Positions 59,770-64,000 of a DNA stretch of 64,000 nt are shown piece after piece. Each line of letters begins with the position of its first letter. The stretch's first letter is position 1. A model generated the notes under the pieces. It saw only the letters and a list, made by a program, of their open reading frames with translations, was not told the origin of the DNA and made no database searches. Source of the DNA: Pycnopodia helianthoides (taxonomy: Eukaryota > Echinodermata > Asteroidea > Forcipulatida > Asteriidae); assembly GCA_032158295.1 (NCBI GenBank), contig CM063243.1, forward strand, positions 13,608,931 to 13,672,930. The letters are read 5' to 3'. The position numbers and the translations under genes are program-made.

Positions 59770-60465
59770 TTTGACAGTTATGCCTTTACTGTAACCAAAA
59801 TGTCTGATAGATACGTCTTTACCCTAATCAAGCTGATTTTGTGAAAAGATTTGATAGATACGGCTTTACCCTTATCAAGCTGATTTTGTGAAAAGATTTG
59901 ATAGATACGTCTTTACCCTAATCAAGCTGATTTTGTGAAAAGATTTGATAGATACGTCTTTACCCTAATCAAGCTGATTTTGTGAAAAATTTGATAGATA
60001 CGGCTTTACCTTAATCAAGCTGATTTTGTGAAAAATTTGATAGATACGGCTTTACCTTAATCAAGCTGATTTCGTGAAAAATTTGATAGATACGTCTTTA
60101 CCTTAATCAAGCTGATTTTGTGAAAAATTTGATAGATACGGCTTTACCCTAATCAAGCTGATTTTGTGAAAAATTTGATAGATACGGCTTTACCCTAATC
60201 AAGCTGATTTTGTGAAAAATTTGATAGATACGGCTTTACCCTAATCAAGCTGATTTTGTTTAAAATGTTTGATAGATACGTCTTTACCCTAATCAAGCTG
60301 ATTTCGTGAAAAGATTTGATGGATACGGCTTTACCCTAATCAAGCTGATTTCTAGCTTAGTTGGTAGAGTGCCGGCGCGTTAATTCGGAGGTTCAAATCC
60401 CACTTTAGTTCGACCCTGAATTGAAGATTTGATAGATACATGTTTACCCTAATAAAGCTAATTAT
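59770..60465. repeat. ~47-bp tandem array, about 12 units plus one beyond an insert
   Basis: The unit is GATAGATACGTCTTTACCCT then AATCAAGCTGATTTTGTGAA and AAGATTT, with variants at the G/C of TACGTC/TACGGC and 46-48 bp lengths. The first unit near 59770 is degenerate. The tandem run stops at 60352, a tRNA-like piece follows, and one more unit (GATTTGATAGATACATGTTT) resumes at about 60427. The array lies roughly 60 bases upstream of TTLL5 exon a. Confidence 0.93.
60352..60425 (+). mobile_element. tRNA-like segment embedded in the ~47-bp array
   Basis: TAGCTTAGTTGGTAGAGTGC (box A), GCGTTAATTCGGAGG and GTTCAAATCCCACTTTAGTT (box B). It shares the unusual GTTAATTCGG anticodon-arm region with 61058-61135. 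The two ends cannot pair into an acceptor stem, so it is a SINE head rather than a tRNA gene. Confidence 0.75.
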
Positions 60466-61057
60466 GTAGTTATTTGTGTTATTATTTATTTTAACTCCTT
60501 TGTCGTTGGTGTGAAAAATTAATAAGCATCTCAAGTAAAACAACATTTTGTATGAAGTATGGTCTAATTCTATAAAAATTTCTAAAAATCGTAATCAAAT
60601 CAACAATTAATGCATTTTGAATTAAATGCTTGTACGTAGAAAGGATTAATAGCATGCAAAAAAGTATGGTTAAGTACATCGGGAATAAAGGGTGAGATTA
60701 CAATTCCTTATTTTATGAGATACATGTAACAAACAAGAACAATAAATGCCAACAAAAATAAAATTCAACACATTAATAAATACGGCAGTTTCAGGTTGAA
60801 TGGCTTCCAACTGGGGCCCGCGAATAAAGATATCAATAAAACTCGCCCCTTGCACGGTCAGCCATTTGCGTGTAGAGCCTTGAATCGGGGACAGCAGTGA
60901 ATAGAAGCAATACATAACTCTGTTTTGTCACGGTAGTGTAATGACACTTTCATCAAAGCAGATACATAAATACAATACAAATGAAGCATGAAGTCGAGGT
61001 TCTACACGCACACGGCTGATCCATGCAAGTAGTAGTGAACAGAGAGACCGCAAACAT

Positions 61058-61135
61058 TAGGGCTAGCTAATTCAGTTGGTAGAGCGCTGGCACATTAATT
61101 CGGTGGTCGCAGGTTCAAATCCTGCTTTAGTAAAC
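61058..61135 (+). mobile_element. tRNA-like SINE head (family 3)
   Basis: GGGCTAGCTAATTCAGTTGG, TAGAGCGCTGGCACATTAAT, TCGGTGGTCGCAGGTTCAAA and TCCTGCTTTAGT. The T-arm (GCAGG TTCAAAT CCTGC) is a perfect 5-bp stem, but the acceptor halves do not pair, and the anticodon stem is mismatched. It is the longest family 3 copy in the window. Confidence 0.7.
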
Positions 61136-61408
61136 TTCTTCAACCCAAAAGTGAATTACAATTCATTCAGTCAGTTTCCCTTGCGGGTTTATTATTTGAT
61201 AATTAAATAAATAAACATACAAGCAAAAACAAAAACACCCGAAACAAAAACGAGAACAGTGAATTTTGTCCCCCATATGAAGTTTTTTTTCAGAGAAATA
61301 GCACAGGGAAGACACTTGCAGGGTTAGATCACGATCTCCACAAACATACAGCAACAAGAATGATCATTACATGCAAGCAATAAAGAAGACTTGTAGAACC
61401 GTCTACAA

Positions 61409-61441
61409 TTTACCCATTGGAGAAACTCTCCAATGGGTAAA
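61409..61441. repeat. Perfect 15-bp-stem palindrome
   Basis: TTTACCCATTGGAGA, loop AAC, then TCTCCAATGGGTAAA. No other copy is visible in the window. Confidence 0.85.
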
Positions 61442-61835
61442 AAAACGAGCAGAAAATGACACACTCTGAATTCGGAATAAGTTGTATCTCTTCAAAATTT
61501 CTTGTATCCTCTTGGAAAATACTGTTCACAAAAATTTGAAATCCGGAGCTTTGCATGAATTTAGACTGTGAGTTTTATGTTGCTGCAGCTTGTGGTGTTT
61601 TTGTTTATACAAAAACACAGAAGAATATCCTAAATGCATCTTCCGACAGAAAACAAACTTTTTTCCTTGTTTATTATAATTTCATTGTACAAATAAATGT
61701 GAAAATCAAACGATGCCATGAAAATGTGTCGGTCCTTTTCAATGTTTATAAGCAAAACATGATCTGTCATGACAAAGCTGGCCATAGCATTCATACAAAT
61801 CTGATCGCAAAATAGCTTTACAGAAATTACACAGA

Positions 61836-61930
61836 TGCCAAAGAGGAGTCCATGGCCTCCGTTGCCCCGGCCTCCATTGCCTCCAAAGTTTCCCGTAGCC
61901 TTCAAATGGAAGTGCCCTTGGCAAAATAAT
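61836..61930. mobile_element. CAGGCCTG-family fragment
   Basis: GGAGTCCATGGCCTCCGTTG, CCTCCATTGCCTCCAAAG and CAAATGGAAGTGCCCTTGGC match the interior of other copies. Both ends are missing. Confidence 0.6.
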
Positions 61931-62050
61931 AAGCTTGACACATATGAGTTGGTCCAAGATTTCAAACCCTTTTTCAGAATAAGAATAACTGAGATAAGGA
62001 ATATGGATCAAAAACCCAAGAAAAAAAAGAAGAAATCAGCTGGGCTGAGT

Positions 62051-62647
62051 TGGTGTACAAGTCGGTGTACAAGTCGGTGTACAAGTCGGTGTACAAGTCG
62101 GTGTACAAGTCGGTGTACAAGTCGGTGTACAAGTCGGTGTACAAGTCGGTGTACAAGTCGGTGTATGAGTCGGTGTACGAGTTGGTGTACGAGTTGGTGT
62201 ACGAGTCGGTGTACAAGTCGGTGTACGAGTCGGTGTACAAGTCGGTGTACGAGTCGTGTACAAGTCGGTGTACAAGTCGGTGTACAAGTCGGTGTACAAG
62301 TCGGTGTATGAGTTGGTGTACGAGTCGGTGTACGAGTCGGTGTACAAGTCGGTGTACAAGTCGGTGTACAAGTCGGTGTATGAGTTGGTGTACGAGTCGG
62401 TGTACAAGTCGGTGTACAAGTCGGTGTACAAGTCGGTGTACAAGTCGGTGTACAAGTCGGTGTACGAGTCGGTGTACAAGTCGGTGTACGAGTCGGTGTA
62501 CAAGTCGGTGTACGAGTCGGTGTACAAGTCGGTGTACAAGTCGGTGTACAAGTCGGTGTACAAGTCGGGTGTACAAGTCGGTGTACAAGTCGGTGTACAA
62601 GTCGGTGTACAAGTCGGTGTACAAGTCGGTGTACGAGTCAGTGTACC
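62051..62647. repeat. 12-bp satellite (GTGTACAAGTCG), about 50 units
   Basis: Nearly 600 bp of GTGTACAAGTCG with interspersed variants GTGTACGAGTCG and GTGTATGAGTTG. One unit near 62255 lacks a base and one near 62566 has an extra G. Because 12 is a multiple of three, all frames stay open and give spurious low-complexity ORFs of up to 227 codons on both strands. GTGTAC and its reverse complement GTACAC make it weakly self-complementary. Confidence 0.97.
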
Positions 62648-62839
62648 AGAGATTCAAGCCCTTTTACAGGGCGCCATAAGTAGGCGCATAATTCTGTGGT
62701 AAACAGCGCCATGACGTTAAGCCCTGATCATCCCTTGCTGCCGAAATAAATCAACACCCCCCTAAAAACAATAAGATTAATTATCCTGCACCCATTATCT
62801 AAAAAACCAATAGAAGCAATACTTTCAAATACACATTAC

Positions 62840-62979
62840 CAGGCCTGATACTTCATTGCTGTAAGGGCAATGACAAACAGGGCAGTGCTTGAGGGAAAAT
62901 GTCAATTTCTACTCGGACACCTCAAAGGGCACCAAGGCAAAGACCAGGGGGCAATTGGCTCCGGGAAGTATCAGGCCTG
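62840..62979. mobile_element. CAGGCCTG-family element, complete reference copy
   Basis: Perfect 15-bp terminal inverted repeats, CAGGCCTGATACTTC and GAAGTATCAGGCCTG, 140 bp overall. The interior has AAGGGCAATGACAAACAGGG and AAAGGGCACCAAGGCAAAGA. No open frame; it must be mobilised in trans if still active. Confidence 0.93.
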
Positions 62980-63433
62980 TATTGCATCAAACATTTAAAA
63001 TGGACACATCAATAGAAAACAACACATATGAAACATGGCATGCAAGGTTAATAATCAATCTTGTTAGAAGATGACATTTTACGATGAGGTTTTAGTTTAT
63101 CGGGTAAATAAGATTCCATGCGGGACAGACACAGATGACGATGGGTGTAAAAAAAAAACGGTTACAAGTGGTAGCGACTTACTTTGACCTATTGAACAGA
63201 CTTGTGCCTGATGATAAATCACATATACTGAAAAGAGAGTATCACCAACAATTCTTTGAAGGAAGAAAGTACACACCATACACTTGTCTCTGCTTCCTCA
63301 AACCAATCCAGCTTTCGGATCGTTTTCTTTTATGTAACGGCACAATCAACAAGTTCGTTATGGTTATCTGAGCAGAGCCAGGCATGACTATAGGATTTCA
63401 AAGGTTACAAGACAACAACTAGTCCAGTTGCCG

Positions 63434-63546
63434 ATTTCACAAAACTTTCCGCAACTGCATAATTCCCCTTGCACGACATTTTTGCGTATGTTGTACACCG
63501 CAATCTTGCACAAGTGGACTGAAGTTGCGTAAAGTTTTGTGAAAGT
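63434..63546. mobile_element. TTACGCAACT-family inverted-repeat element, copy 2
   Basis: Ends TTTCACAAAACTTTCCGCAA and AGTTGCGTAAAGTTTTGTGA then AA, a near-perfect 22-bp inverted repeat. The interior ATTTTTGCGTATGTTGTACA and TTGCACAAGTGGACT is shared with 50565-50690. Confidence 0.88.
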
Positions 63547-64000
63547 GGCTGCTGGAGGCTTTTCACTTTCATATCAATACTACAGTGACGCCCTGGATAT
63601 GAGGGTCCGTTTCTGGGGCGGAAAAATCTCTGAGCTCCATAATTCAAACCTCACCAAGAGGAAGATTCTAATCTCCCCTGATTAACATTCCATGGCAGTA
63701 TACATTTTTTGGTGGTGGGTTTTTGGCGTCGGATATTTCCTTATAAATCCAACACTTTCATGAAATATATTCAACGCCAAACATTTCTGCAGATTTTCAA
63801 CACAGTATTCTGTGTATGTTTGCGTGATTTTTTCGGGTGCCGAAAATGCAGTACGCACTCAATCAAATTACGTCACACGACCGTCCTGCGCATAACAGGC
63901 TAAGCGCGTATGATGGGCATGTTTGAGAAATAACGAAGAAAACTTAAACTTGTTAACGTTGAGAGCTGAATTATTCCACGAAAATGACAGATTTTTGTAG

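Larger units (their letters stand above)
59713..64000 (-). other. TTLL5 upstream intron
   Basis: No further TTLL5 exon was found on the minus strand here, although the next upstream protein block would be expected. The sequence is repeat-dominated: the ~47-bp array, tRNA-like pieces, a CAGGCCTG fragment (61836-61930), the 12-bp satellite, a complete CAGGCCTG element (62840-62979) and a TTACGCAACT element (63434-63546). Confidence 0.6.

Noticed and set aside
59770..60350. CRISPR-like array
   Set aside because: About 47-bp units follow each other with no unique spacers; this is a tandem satellite.
61058..61135. Functional tRNA gene
   Set aside because: Boxes A and B and the T-arm are good, but the acceptor halves do not pair and the anticodon stem is mismatched.
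62036..62702. Overlapping open frames of 148-227 codons on both strands
   Set aside because: All are produced by a 12-bp satellite whose length is a multiple of three; there is no non-repetitive protein content.

Overview
This window looks like nuclear DNA from a marine invertebrate deuterostome, most likely an echinoderm and possibly a sea star. The signs are spliced genes, very long introns, dense short non-autonomous transposons, tRNA-derived SINEs, simple satellites and no bacterial gene organisation. The phylum is inferred from overall style; nothing in the window proves it.

The one protein-coding gene I can support is the 3' part of a TTLL5-type tubulin polyglutamylase gene on the minus strand. 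Nine exons join in one frame: 59712-59583, 59421-59076, 58377-58257, 57550-57404, 55926-55805, 54132-53897, 42863-42696, 11743-11064 and 1985-1803. Every junction has AG acceptor and GT donor bases and matching phases. If the stop at 1803-1805 is used, they give 710 codons plus the stop. The protein follows the C-terminal half of vertebrate TTLL5 block by block: the RFLKRA...RRRILAKQL region, YNK-ETDQM, the YTKQNKSASIFLG block, RPVSAK, and the LQRLARRQAVRQYS block. The catalytic TTL domain is not in the window and should lie beyond 64000.

Layout from high to low coordinate, which is the direction of transcription. Bases 59713-64000 are an upstream intron with a 12-bp satellite (62051-62647) and a ~47-bp tandem array broken by a tRNA-like insert (59770-60465). 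Bases 53897-59712 hold six exons separated by introns of 0.2-1.7 kb. An 11-kb intron (42864-53896) and a 31-kb intron (11744-42695) are filled with SINEs, LINE 3' ends, inverted-repeat elements and two G-rich purine arrays. A 9-kb intron (1986-11063) leads to the last exon. Bases 1-1802 are 3' UTR or flank, or another intron if the last exon is spliced on.

Most remaining structure is repeats. At least seven short inverted-repeat (MITE-like) families occur more than once, three tRNA-related SINE groups recur, and two kinds of segment carry hammerhead-ribozyme-like cores of the sort found in Penelope-like retroelements. There is also a truncated U2 snRNA copy and a perfect 20-bp-stem palindrome. 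A plus-strand open exon-like pair at 4331-4986 is the only hint of a second gene and is unproven.
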